Source: Hyphomicrobium_A sp036559705
GTDB taxonomy: Bacteria > Pseudomonadota > Alphaproteobacteria > Rhizobiales > Hyphomicrobiaceae
NCBI GenBank assembly: GCA_036559705.1
Contig: DATBSP010000113.1
Span: forward strand, 16,423 to 80,422
DNA length: 64,000 bases
Direction of reading: 5' to 3'
Made by a program: the position numbers and the translations under genes. The notes under the pieces were generated by a model, which saw nothing but the letters and a program-made list of their open reading frames with translations, ran no database searches and had not been told where the DNA came from. This document shows positions 18,403 to 28,071 of the stretch, one piece after another (positions within the stretch are counted from its first letter, which is position 1; every line of letters starts with the position of its first letter).

Positions 18403-19314
18403 ATGGACGTTGCAGCAATGGGGCAGGCGTCAGTATTGGCTGCCGCGCCGGCTCCTGTCTCGGCTCCCGTTTTGGTGCCGGCACCTAAGCCCGAGCGTAC
18501 GCTCTATGCGGCCGGCGGCGGACGCAAGTTCGCGTTCTCCTTCGTCTTTCTCATCCTTTTGCCGTTCTTCATCAGCCTACCGCCGATGCTGTTCTGGCGC
18601 ATTTCGCAGGGCCATTGGCAGGGCACCCTCGGCCTGGTCGTCCTGGCCATCGGCTTCACCTTCATCATGTTCCTGCTGTTCATCGAGGTGATGCACTCGC
18701 TGATGACACGCATCGAGTTCGGCGACACGTCGGTGAAGATGACGCTACCATCGGGGCGCGGCCCGACGCCCATCGTTCGCTATCGCACCCACGACATTCC
18801 CTACGACCAGATCAAGGCAGTGGAGACGCGGCGCGAGATCTACGGCGGGTCGATTGCGCCCGTGCTGCTGCAGGGAGCGCGTCTCATTCTCAAGGACGAC
18901 AGCACGGTGAAACTCGGCTACGTCAGCGAGGCCAACAGCGACCCGTGCTTCCCGTATCCGGAGATCGCGCAGCAGATTGCCGAGCGCGCCGGATTGAAGG
19001 TTGAGCATCGCGGCAACTTCCGCCGTTCGGTGCAGAAAAAGTACTTCGGGCTCAGTCGCGCCTTTCTCAACGAGGAGGAAGGCACCGTCGACGAGTCCGA
19101 CATCGAGCTGCTCAACAAGAGTCACCAACGCTGGGTGATGCGCATCATTAGCCTCCTAATCGGATTGGTCGTGCTCGGCATTACACTTGACATCATCTTC
19201 CCGCCGAGCAGCGGCCTGCCGCAAGCGCTGACCAGCCTCACTAAGATGGTGATGCCCGGCAGCACCGCGACGACGACACCCGCTCAGAAGACTCCGGCAG
19301 CGAAGAAAAAGTAG
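18403..19314 (+). CDS. Conserved membrane protein with PH-like cytosolic domain
   Basis: The 303-residue protein has a Pro/Ala-rich N terminus, two adjacent membrane helices at about residues 47-69 and 78-100, a soluble middle domain, and a third helix near residues 246-266. The middle domain (THDIPYDQIKAVETRREIYGG, ILKDDSTVKLGYVSEAN) resembles bacterial PH-type domains by pattern only. I do not recognise a named family. It has no operon partner, since the next gene is convergent with six bases between stops. The start ATG follows a GGGGGC stretch; Met6 is an alternative. Confidence 0.7.
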   Translation: MDVAAMGQASVLAAAPAPVSAPVLVPAPKPERTLYAAGGGRKFAFSFVFLILLPFFISLPPMLFWRISQGHWQGTLGLVVLAIGFTFIMFLLFIEVMHSLMTRIEFGDTSVKMTLPSGRGPTPIVRYRTHDIPYDQIKAVETRREIYGGSIAPVLLQGARLILKDDSTVKLGYVSEANSDPCFPYPEIAQQIAERAGLKVEHRGNFRRSVQKKYFGLSRAFLNEEEGTVDESDIELLNKSHQRWVMRIISLLIGLVVLGITLDIIFPPSSGLPQALTSLTKMVMPGSTATTTPAQKTPAAKKK

Positions 19315-19320
19315 GGACGC

Positions 19321-19635
19321 TTAGTTGACGTGCACTTTCATCTGCTCGCGGCGGCGGCCGAAATAGCCGCACACCACTGCGAGGCCGGCGAACAGCACCG
19401 ACATCGGCGCCGTCAGGATGCTCAGCAGCACGGGGTTCCAAACCCAGGGGAACGTCAGGGCCGTGATGTTGGCGCGCGTCGCCACCAGTGAGGCGGGTGC
19501 CAGCTCCGTCCAATAGCTGATCACCGAGTGAGACGTGAACGGGCCAGTGCCGTTCAGCGCCGGCGTTAGATCGGCCACGAGTGCGACGACGGCAACCAGG
19601 GCGAAAAGGCTGGCGAGAAAGCGCAGGACGGCCAC
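19321..19635 (-). CDS. Hypothetical membrane protein
   Basis: The 104-residue protein has an N-terminal hydrophobic helix (residues 3-25, possibly an uncleaved signal anchor). A periplasmic-looking loop with SVISYWTELAPASL follows, then a second helix near residues 73-93, ending in a basic cytoplasmic tail (GRRREQMK). The family is not recognised. Its stop lies six bases from that of the convergent PH-like membrane protein gene, and mutA follows on the same strand, starting well downstream. Confidence 0.6.
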   Translation of the reverse strand: MAVLRFLASLFALVAVVALVADLTPALNGTGPFTSHSVISYWTELAPASLVATRANITALTFPWVWNPVLLSILTAPMSVLFAGLAVVCGYFGRRREQMKVHVN

Positions 19636-19676
19636 GGTATTCCTCCGATGCGATCTTCCAACAGGCGATATTTAGC

Positions 19677-21602
19677 TTAGGTCTGCGCCAGCGTCTTGTG
19701 CAGATCCTCTAGCACGGCGACCGCATCCTGCCCGGCAAATAGGAACCCGTCGACACCCGCGGCGCGCAACGTTTGCTCAGCCTCGCCCGGGCGGCCGGCG
19801 AGCAGCACGCGAGTCGCGCCAGCCTGTTTCAGGGCTTTCGCCGTCGCCGCCGCTTCGCGCGCGTAAACCTCGTCCGACGAGCAGATGCAGGCGATCCTCA
19901 CGCCGGATGCCCTAAAGGCCTCGGCGGCCTCTGCCGCGTCCTTGTAGCCGTCGCTGGTGAGGCCCTCGATGCCGCCGGCGGCAAGGAAGTTCCACATCCA
20001 CTGCGAGCGCCGGTTGTGCTCGGCGATCTCGCCGAGGTTAGCCATGAACACGCGCTTGCGCTTGCCGGTCTTGGCGAGGAAGGCGTCGCCCGCATCGCGT
20101 AGTTTCTCGAAGGCTTCGCCGAGGCGATGTGGCGTCAATGCGCGCACCGCAGGTTTCGTGAGGGGTGCCGTCTCAGCATACGGTGTGACTTTGACGCCAT
20201 CATCGCCCAGGAATGGAAACACCGACACGCCTGTCAACTCGACGCGGCCCGTTGCGATGCTCCTCGCGCGTGTTTCGGCGATGCGCGCGATATCGTCCTG
20301 CAGCCCGCCCGAGGACAGCGCGACGATGAGGCCGCCTTCGGCCTCGATATCCTGAAAGAGCGTCCACGCCCTTGCGGCGAGCTCTTGGGTGAGTTTTTCC
20401 ACGTACCAGGAGCCGCCGATCGGATCGATAACGCGCCCGAGCTGCGATTCCTCCTGCAGGACGAGTTGCGAGTTGCGCGCAATGCGGCGCGCGAAGCGAT
20501 CGGGGATGCCGAGCGCCCAGGTGTAGGGCAGCACCGTGATGGCATCGGCGCTGCCGAAGCTCGCCGCGGCGCACGCCGCCGTGGTGCGTAGCATGTTGGT
20601 CCACGGATCGCGCTTTGCCATCATGCGTTGAGAGCTGACGGCGGTGATGTGCACGGTGCCGGGCGAAGCCCCGCTGGCTGCGGCGATGCGCGCGATAATG
20701 GTGCGCGCGGCGCGCACCTTGGCCGCGTTGAGGAACAGGTCGGTGTCGACCGACAGCGCAAAAGCGATGGCCGGCAGCGCATCCTTCGGTGCGAAGCCCG
20801 CCGATTCGAAGGCACGCAGATAGGCGACGAGGGCCGCCGCCAGATAGGCAAGCTCCTGCGCTTCGCTGGCGCCCGCTTCGTGGGGAACCGTCGCATCGAC
20901 GAGTACGCTCGACACGCGGCGCTCCGACCCGCGTGCTTCACCGGCGAACTTCACCGTTTCGGCAATCGCCTTTTCAATCGGCGCCCACGCCGCGCCAAAA
21001 CGCGCCAGCGTCCCGATTGGATCGACATTCAGCCGCGACGTTGCCGTGCCGCCCGCCTCCGGCTTCAGCGCCGCCAGCCCTCTGAGGTAATGACGAGCCG
21101 CTTCGAGGCCCTGCACGCCGCCGGCGAGCTGGATTGGCGCGTAATCGACGAACACGCCCGGCAGTGTCGCCGCCGCATCGTCGGTGCTGGCGATCTTGAT
21201 GCCGTTCTGTCCCGGGCCGGCAATCTGCAACACGACGCCATTGGCGCCGCCTTCCAGCTCTTCGAGGATGACTTTGTTCGCAGCCGCCGCGTCGGCCTCG
21301 ACGACGCGTTGATGGATCTGCCAGCCCTGATCTTGCGCTTGACCATGTGTGCCGCGCGTGAACGGCGCCTTGCCGGGCACAGCGCTCGCGGCCCCTGCCA
21401 AGGTATCCGCCCGCGTATACAGCGGCTCGACGCGCAGTCCGTCCGCCGTCTTGAAGACCAGCTTCCGTTCGAAATCGGCGCCCTTCAATGCCTTATCGAC
21501 GAGATGGCGCCACTTTTCGAAGGTGGCCGGGTCGAAGCCGGAGGCGAGATCGAGCGCTGCGGACGTGTCGGTCATGTCTTCGGAGGTCTCGGGTCTACGC
21601 AT
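19677..21602 (-). CDS. mutA: Methylmalonyl-CoA mutase small (beta) subunit
   Basis: The product is up to 641 residues. Met10 (at 21575, beginning MTDTSAALDLASGF) looks like the true start, because homologs begin there. The TIM-barrel domain covers most of the protein, with FTRGTHGQAQDQGWQIHQRV and DPIGGSWYVEKLT typical of the family. The C-terminal cobalamin-like domain lacks the DxHxxG cobalt-binding motif, as expected for the non-catalytic small subunit. With the large subunit it would interconvert methylmalonyl-CoA and succinyl-CoA in propionate metabolism. The large subunit gene is not adjacent. It is divergent from the HerA-like ATPase gene. Confidence 0.9.
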   Translation of the reverse strand: MRRPETSEDMTDTSAALDLASGFDPATFEKWRHLVDKALKGADFERKLVFKTADGLRVEPLYTRADTLAGAASAVPGKAPFTRGTHGQAQDQGWQIHQRVVEADAAAANKVILEELEGGANGVVLQIAGPGQNGIKIASTDDAAATLPGVFVDYAPIQLAGGVQGLEAARHYLRGLAALKPEAGGTATSRLNVDPIGTLARFGAAWAPIEKAIAETVKFAGEARGSERRVSSVLVDATVPHEAGASEAQELAYLAAALVAYLRAFESAGFAPKDALPAIAFALSVDTDLFLNAAKVRAARTIIARIAAASGASPGTVHITAVSSQRMMAKRDPWTNMLRTTAACAAASFGSADAITVLPYTWALGIPDRFARRIARNSQLVLQEESQLGRVIDPIGGSWYVEKLTQELAARAWTLFQDIEAEGGLIVALSSGGLQDDIARIAETRARSIATGRVELTGVSVFPFLGDDGVKVTPYAETAPLTKPAVRALTPHRLGEAFEKLRDAGDAFLAKTGKRKRVFMANLGEIAEHNRRSQWMWNFLAAGGIEGLTSDGYKDAAEAAEAFRASGVRIACICSSDEVYAREAAATAKALKQAGATRVLLAGRPGEAEQTLRAAGVDGFLFAGQDAVAVLEDLHKTLAQT

Positions 21603-21848
21603 GGCGCCATCCTGGGGGAGGGCGCAGTCGCATTCTATAGTCGTTCATCATGCCGTTTCGCACGCCGAAAGCGAGCACTGCGGCGCTCCGCGTCGCTTCG
21701 GCGCGCCGCGATAGCGGGCTACCAAACACAAATTTTTCCCCAAGTCCGCCATGCAACCGATGTTTGCAAAGGGTATCCTCCCATGCCAAGAGCCAACAGC
21801 GGCCAATTCCCCCGAGTCGATTGCCGCCATCGGAAGCCGGAGACACCT

Positions 21849-23336
21849 ATGAGCCAATCGGTTTTGCAGGACGGCAAGATCTTCGTCGGTAAGAGCGTAA
21901 AGCCCGAATACCTCGATCTCACCCTCGCGAACCGGCATGGCCTGATCACAGGCGCCACCGGTACCGGCAAGACGGTGACGCTGCAGGTTCTGGCCGAAGG
22001 CTTCTCGCGGGCCGGCGTTCCGGTGTTCGCGGCCGACATCAAGGGCGACCTTTCGGGCATCGCCGAGGTGGGCGAGCCGAAGGACTTCCTTCTAAAGCGC
22101 GCGGCGGAGGTCGGCCTCGAGAACTACAAAAACAGTGCATCACCCGTTGTGCTGTGGGACGTGTTCGGCGCCGGCGGTCATCCGATCCGCGCCACCGTCG
22201 AGGACATGGGTCCGCTGCTCCTGTCGCGCATGCTCGAGCTCAACGACGTGCAGGAGGGCGTGCTCAACATCGCCTTCCGTGTCGCCTCCGAGGAGAAGCT
22301 GCCGCTCTATAATCTCGCCGACCTGCGCGCCATCATCAACAACGTCGCGGCGCGCGCTAAGGAGCTGACGACCAAGTACGGCAACGTCGCGACGACCTCC
22401 GTCGGTGCCATCCAGCGCCGTCTCTTAGTGCTCGAGGAACAGGGCGCCGACCACTTCTTCGGCGAGCCCGCACTCGACATCTGGGACTTCATCCGCACCG
22501 CGCCGGACGGCCGCGGCGTCGTCAACATCCTGTCGGCCGAAAAGCTGATGGAGAAGCCGCGCCTCTACGCCACCTTCCTCCTGTGGATGCTGACCAAACT
22601 GTGGCAGACGCTGCCCGAGGTCGGCGATCAGCCCAAGCCCAAGCTCGTCTTCTTCTTCGATGAAGCGCATCTGTTGTTCGACGATGCGCCCAAGGCGCTG
22701 ATGGATCGCATCGAGCAGATCGCCCGCCTTGTGCGCTCCAAGGGTATTGGCGTCTACTTCATCACGCAGAACCCGATGGACGTGCCGAACTCCGTTTCGG
22801 CACAGCTTGGCAACCGCGTGCAGCACGCGCTGCGGGCTTTCACGCCGCAAGAGCAGCGTGCTGTGAAGGCGGCGGCGGAAACCTTCCGGCGCAATCCAGC
22901 GCTCGACACCGAGCGCGTCATTCTCGAACTGAAGGTCGGCGAGGCGCTTGTCTCGATGCTGGAGAACAAGGGCGAGCCATCGATCGTGCAGCGCACGCTC
23001 ATTCGCCCGCCGGATGGACGCATCGGCCCCCTCACCGACGCTGAGCGCCGTAGCGTCATCGCCGCCAGCCCGTTCGCCGGGAAATACGAGACGGTGAAGA
23101 ACCGCGAAAGCGCCGAGGAAATTCTCAACCAGCGCGGCCAGAGTGCTGCCAAAGAGGCAGAAGCCTCAAGCGGCGGTAGCTGGACCGACGTTATCTTCGG
23201 CGGCAGCAAAGGCCCGACCGGACGCCACCGTCAGGGCATGGGCGAAATGATCGGTCGCGAGGTGCAGCGCTCCTTTGCCCGCACAGTGGCATCGGTAATC
23301 CGCAGCATTATCATGAAGAGCATTCGCGGTCGCTGA
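21849..23336 (+). CDS. HerA-like ATPase, DUF853 family
   Basis: The 495-residue P-loop ATPase has Walker A GATGTGKTVT at about residues 36-45, a DIKGDLSG segment, Walker B KLVFFFDEAHLLFDDAP, and the arginine-finger region FITQNPMDVPNSV. The frame is open far upstream across the opposite-strand mutA gene, but family similarity begins at the ATG at 21849, so that start is used. DUF853 proteins are related to the HerA/FtsK translocases, and their substrate is unsettled. The C terminus after residue ~430 is a Ser/Gly-rich linker ending in a basic helix. A bidirectional hairpin follows. Confidence 0.88.
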   Translation: MSQSVLQDGKIFVGKSVKPEYLDLTLANRHGLITGATGTGKTVTLQVLAEGFSRAGVPVFAADIKGDLSGIAEVGEPKDFLLKRAAEVGLENYKNSASPVVLWDVFGAGGHPIRATVEDMGPLLLSRMLELNDVQEGVLNIAFRVASEEKLPLYNLADLRAIINNVAARAKELTTKYGNVATTSVGAIQRRLLVLEEQGADHFFGEPALDIWDFIRTAPDGRGVVNILSAEKLMEKPRLYATFLLWMLTKLWQTLPEVGDQPKPKLVFFFDEAHLLFDDAPKALMDRIEQIARLVRSKGIGVYFITQNPMDVPNSVSAQLGNRVQHALRAFTPQEQRAVKAAAETFRRNPALDTERVILELKVGEALVSMLENKGEPSIVQRTLIRPPDGRIGPLTDAERRSVIAASPFAGKYETVKNRESAEEILNQRGQSAAKEAEASSGGSWTDVIFGGSKGPTGRHRQGMGEMIGREVQRSFARTVASVIRSIIMKSIRGR

Positions 23337-23360
23337 TCGGCTCGAACTTATCGCAATGAA

Positions 23361-23391
23361 AAACGGCGCTGCCTCTATGGCAGCGCCGTTT
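23361..23391. terminator. Bidirectional intrinsic terminator between HerA-like gene and sodB
   Basis: AAACGGCGCTGCC pairs perfectly with GGCAGCGCCGTTT around a five-base TCTAT loop, a 13-bp stem with A-rich and T-rich flanks on the two sides. It sits 24 bases after one stop and 24 bases from the other, so it can serve both convergent genes. Confidence 0.85.
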
Positions 23392-23415
23392 CTGTTTGGA
23401 TCGCGCGAGTGCTGA

Positions 23416-24015
23416 CTAGGCGGCTTTGGCTGCCATCTCCTCGACGTGCTCCCAGTTGATCAGATTATCGAACCAGGCTTCGAGATACTTCGGACGCGCG
23501 TTGCGATAGTCGATGTAATAGCTGTGCTCCCAGACGTCGACGCCGAGGATGGGCGAGGCGCCGTGCATAAGCGGGTTCTCGCCATTCGGCGTCTTGATGA
23601 GCTGTAGTTTGCCGTCCTTGACGGCAAGCCAGGACCAGCCGGAGCCGAATTGCGTCTTGCCGTTTTCGATGAAGTCGTTGCGCACCTTGTCGAAGCCGCC
23701 ATAGCCGTCGACGAGCTTTTGGACGGTGCCGGGCAGCTTGTTGCCGCCGCCGCCCTTCTTCATCCACTGCCAGAAATGAATGTGATTGTAGTCTTGGCCG
23801 ACGTTGTTGATGACCGGCTGCGCCTTATCGGCGTACGCCTCCTTGCAGATCTGCTCGATGCTCTTGCCTACGTACTTGCTGCCCGGGATCAGCTTGTTGG
23901 CCATGTCCACATAGGCCTGATGGTGCTTGTCGTGGTGGAACTGCAGCGTCTCGGCCGACATGTAGGGTTGCAGCGCATCATAGGCATAGGGAAGCGGCGG
24001 GAGCTGGAATGTCAT
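23416..24015 (-). CDS. sodB: Superoxide dismutase, Fe/Mn type
   Basis: The 199-residue enzyme dismutates superoxide. Metal ligands are visible: His27 in LQFHHDKHH, a second His in the NHIHFWQWM helix near residue 77, and Asp and His in DVWEHSYYIDY. The glutamine-containing GSGWSWLAV region before the last ligands follows the usual family order; iron versus manganese preference cannot be assigned with confidence. No signal peptide is present, so it is cytosolic. A GGAGG ribosome site precedes the ATG. Confidence 0.95.
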   Translation of the reverse strand: MTFQLPPLPYAYDALQPYMSAETLQFHHDKHHQAYVDMANKLIPGSKYVGKSIEQICKEAYADKAQPVINNVGQDYNHIHFWQWMKKGGGGNKLPGTVQKLVDGYGGFDKVRNDFIENGKTQFGSGWSWLAVKDGKLQLIKTPNGENPLMHGASPILGVDVWEHSYYIDYRNARPKYLEAWFDNLINWEHVEEMAAKAA

Positions 24016-24561
24016 GATCTCAGGCCTCCGGAATTAGGTGCTGGGCGGGGTGATTTGCGGCCGGAACGTACCGGCTCCCTTGCACGATGGCAAACGCGTG
24101 TTCGCTTCCCCAGTTCCGCGCGCAAGCGCTGCGTGGCAAGCCTGTGAGCAGCAAAATAAATCTTGAAAGAGGGTGGGGGCGCAGCGACCCTGAACACTGC
24201 GCCCCCGTGGATCACTCCGGGGAAGATGGGAGTTCAGGGTTGCACGGAGCCTAGTGGCCGCCACCTGAACGCCGGCTGAACGCCCTGAAGCAGTGGCGCC
24301 AGCGAATTTCAGCGAGGGTGTTTCGGTCGACTTTCGCGGTGGCTTGCAACACGAATTGAAATGCGTGCAAAACTCAATCGCGCGCGCGGAACGCATAATA
24401 CGCGCCCGGGTTGTATTGATCGAGCCGCCCAGCTTCTTTTCATCGCAATGTTTTTTTGACCCTGCTTGACAAATGCAAGGCAAAAAGTAATTCAAGCTGC
24501 GGTAGATGTGGCAATTGGCAAATTGCCTTAGTAAGTCGCGGATAAAAGGAAGGACCGCCGT
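24016..24561. other. Gene-free stretch between sodB and the H-NS-like gene
   Basis: No convincing gene is seen in these ~545 bases on either strand. The half next to the H-NS-like gene (24400-24550) is clearly AT-richer than the surroundings. It contains a candidate promoter for that gene: TTGACA at 24466-24471, a 17-base gap, then AATTCA at 24489-24494. The -10 match is poor. The rest holds nothing I can name. Confidence 0.4.
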
Positions 24562-24873
24562 ATGGCCACCCCCAATGTCGATAAGATGTCGCTGAAAGAT
24601 CTGCTCGAGCTCGATAGCAAGGTTCAGAAGGCAATCAGCGCGGCTCGCGATCGTGAGCGGTCCGAGGTGAAGCAGGCATTGGCACAGCTGGCTGAAAAGC
24701 GGGGCTTTTCGGTCAACGAGCTGTTTGGCGGGCGCGGCCGCGGTAAGTCGAGCGCCGCAAAGTTCGTCAATCCGGACAATAAGTCGGAGACTTGGACCGG
24801 CCGCGGGCGCAAGCCGAATTGGCTCGTCGCGAAGCTCGGCAAAGGCTCCAAGATCACCGATTTCGCGATCTAG
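24562..24873 (+). CDS. H-NS family nucleoid-associated protein (HvrA-like)
   Basis: The 103-residue protein has an N-terminal helical oligomerisation region (LKDLLELDSKVQKAISAARD) and the C-terminal H-NS DNA-binding signature. That signature spans about residues 72-92, NPDNKSETWTGRGRKPNWL, where the GRGRKP loop inserts into AT-rich minor grooves. Alphaproteobacterial members include HvrA, a regulator of photosynthesis and other genes, though a global xenogeneic-silencing role is equally possible. It is monocistronic, with AT-rich upstream DNA and a terminator hairpin 46 bases downstream. The ribosome site is AAGGAAGG. Confidence 0.9.
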   Translation: MATPNVDKMSLKDLLELDSKVQKAISAARDRERSEVKQALAQLAEKRGFSVNELFGGRGRGKSSAAKFVNPDNKSETWTGRGRKPNWLVAKLGKGSKITDFAI

Positions 24874-24918
24874 TCCGGGGCACTGCGCGGTCCGCGGCAT
24901 CTCAAGGAATAACGGTCA

Positions 24919-24952
24919 AAAGGCCCACAGCGCGATAGCGCTGCGGGCCTTT
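24919..24952 (+). terminator. Intrinsic terminator after the H-NS-like gene
   Basis: AAAGGCCC pairs with GGGCCTTT. After a single A-C mismatch an inner six-bp stem, CAGCGC with GCGCTG, closes on a GATA loop. The downstream strand ends in CCTTTGC. Confidence 0.75.
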
Positions 24953-25066
24953 GCTATTGCCATTACTGAATCCTTCTCCGTTCAGCGCGCTGACTAAGTC
25001 GGTTCACGCCGGAACGCTTGCTCCCAGCCAGTGGTTATACAGTTCGGCCAATAAGGGAGATCGCAA

Positions 25067-25624
25067 ATGCCGTCCATTAACAAGAGCCGTATTCTCATCA
25101 TGGCGACGCACGGTTTCGAGCAATCAGAGCTGGTGAAGCCGCTGGAGCAGCTGAATGCCAAGGGCGCGAAAGTCGACGTCGCCGCTCCGGAGGCCGGCCA
25201 GATTAAGGGCTGGCAGGCCAACAACTGGGGAAAGCCGGTGGACGTCGACAAAACGCTCGAAGAGGTCAAGGTCGGAGATTACGACGCGCTGCTTTTGCCG
25301 GGTGGCGTTATCAGCCCCGATAAGCTTCGCATCAACGACAAGGCGCTGGCCATCGTCAAAGCCTTCGTTGAATCCGGCAAGGTTGTCGCTGCCATCTGTC
25401 ATGGACCCTGGCTGCTCGTTGAAGTCGGAGCCGTTAAGGGGCGCGAGGTCACATCGTATGTCTCGATCCGCACCGATGTCGTCAACGCCGGCGGCCGCTG
25501 GGTCGACAAGCAGGTGGCCACTGACGAGGGCATCATTACGTCGCGCAATCCGGGCGACATCGATGCCTTCGTCGCCAAAATCATTGAGGAAGTCGAAGAG
25601 GGCGAACATCGGCGTGCGGCCTGA
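25067..25624 (+). CDS. PfpI/DJ-1 family protein (YhbO-like)
   Basis: The 185-residue protein has the class I glutamine-amidotransferase-like fold of PfpI/YhbO. The nucleophile elbow is AAICHGPWLLVE (Cys near residue 109, followed by His), the early glutamate lies in ATHGFEQSEL, and TSYVSIRTDVVNAGGRWVD is a characteristic segment. Members are described as stress-induced proteases or glyoxal/protein deglycases, and the activity in vivo is disputed. A clear AAGGGAGA ribosome site precedes the ATG. The neighbouring groESL operon suggests a stress-related region, which is inference. Confidence 0.88.
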   Translation: MPSINKSRILIMATHGFEQSELVKPLEQLNAKGAKVDVAAPEAGQIKGWQANNWGKPVDVDKTLEEVKVGDYDALLLPGGVISPDKLRINDKALAIVKAFVESGKVVAAICHGPWLLVEVGAVKGREVTSYVSIRTDVVNAGGRWVDKQVATDEGIITSRNPGDIDAFVAKIIEEVEEGEHRRAA

Positions 25625-25701
25625 AGGTGGTTCCACGCTAAGAGTTGATTAATGCGCCGGCGCCGACATTGCCGGCGCCGCGGTTCAATATCCGCGAATT
25701 C

Positions 25702-25728
25702 CTGGCACTCGAACCTTGACAGTGCTAA
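25702..25728 (+). promoter_or_regulatory. CIRCE operator upstream of groESL (HrcA site)
   Basis: CTGGCACTC, a nine-base gap and CAGTGCTAA form an imperfect copy of the CIRCE inverted repeat (TTAGCACTC-N9-GAGTGCTAA). The left arm has three mismatches and the right arm one. It lies 107 bases before the groES ATG. HrcA would bind it to repress groESL outside heat shock; hrcA itself is not in the window. Confidence 0.85.
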
Positions 25729-25744
25729 CCGCCCTGATCATATA
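25716..25744 (+). promoter_or_regulatory. groESL promoter overlapping CIRCE
   Basis: TTGACA at 25716-25721 is followed 17 bases later by CATATA (25739-25744). The -35 box lies inside the CIRCE gap and right arm, so operator binding would block polymerase directly. The gap leaves a leader of about 85 bases before groES. Confidence 0.7.
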
Positions 25745-25834
25745 CGCGGCGCGGGGCCGAGGCGGCCCGCCCGAAGGGCCGCGCCGGACCAATGCACAGC
25801 CAGAAAAGTCAATTCACATCATGAGGTTGAGCCC

Positions 25835-26149
25835 ATGAAGTTCCGTCCTCTTCATGACCGCGTCGTCGTTCGCCGCGTGGAGGAAGACACCAAGACCGCC
25901 GGCGGCATCATCATTCCCGACACCGCCAAAGAGAAGCCTGTGCAAGGCGAAGTCGTCGCCGTCGGCCCGGGCGCCCGCGACGATGCCGGCAAGATCATCC
26001 CCCTCGATCTGAAGCTCGGCGATCGCGTGCTGTTCGGCAAGTGGAGCGGCACCGAGGTGAAGATCGACGGCGAGGATCTCGTAATCATGAAGGAGAGCGA
26101 CATCTTCGGCGTCATCGAAGGCAAGGCGAACGTCAAGGCCGCTGCCTAA
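25835..26149 (+). CDS. groES: Co-chaperonin GroES
   Basis: The 104-residue cytosolic cap of the GroEL chaperonin. It has the N-terminal MKFRPLHDRVVVRRVE, the mobile loop around TAGGIIIPDTAKEKP, the GDRVLFGKWSGTEVK strand and the C-terminal MKESDIFGVIEG. The frame is open 61 codons upstream, but the family start is the ATG at 25835, with GAGG 9 bases before it. It is first gene of the groESL operon, 48 bases before groEL, under a CIRCE-overlapping promoter. Confidence 0.97.
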   Translation: MKFRPLHDRVVVRRVEEDTKTAGGIIIPDTAKEKPVQGEVVAVGPGARDDAGKIIPLDLKLGDRVLFGKWSGTEVKIDGEDLVIMKESDIFGVIEGKANVKAAA

Positions 26150-26197
26150 GCGTGCTCAAGCCGGCCACACATTCAAGCTGATAGGAGCTTTCCCCAC

Positions 26198-27844
<1,647 letters not shown>

Positions 27845-27877
27845 GGTCTGCCCGCGGCTTAAAATGTGGAAGAACGG

Positions 27878-27906
27878 AAAAGCCTCGGCCTCGGCCGAGG
27901 CTTTTT
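27878..27906 (+). terminator. Intrinsic terminator after groEL
   Basis: AAAAGCCTCGG pairs with CCGAGGCTTTT across a short GC loop, and is followed by TTTTTCG. It lies about 35 bases after the groEL stop. Confidence 0.9.
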
Positions 27907-28071
27907 CGCAATTTGCGCAGTAATTGTTCCGGACTGTGGCCGAGAGACCCCACGTTAGCCTTGACGCCAGAATGCATCGATAGCCACATGCGCTATCCAT
28001 CGTGTGCGTCGATCCGGCCCGACCACGGCCATTTTCTCCATCTAGCTTGCAGGCGCTTTGGAGACTGAGGG

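Noticed and set aside
20628..21848. N-terminal extension of the HerA-like ATPase over mutA
   Set aside because: The 407 upstream codons lie antisense to the clearly coding mutA gene and are not family-like. The ATG at 21849 begins the recognisable protein.
24466..24494. Promoter TTGACA-N17-AATTCA for the H-NS-like gene as a firm call
   Set aside because: The -10 box is poor, so it is mentioned only inside the intergenic entry and not as a separate feature.
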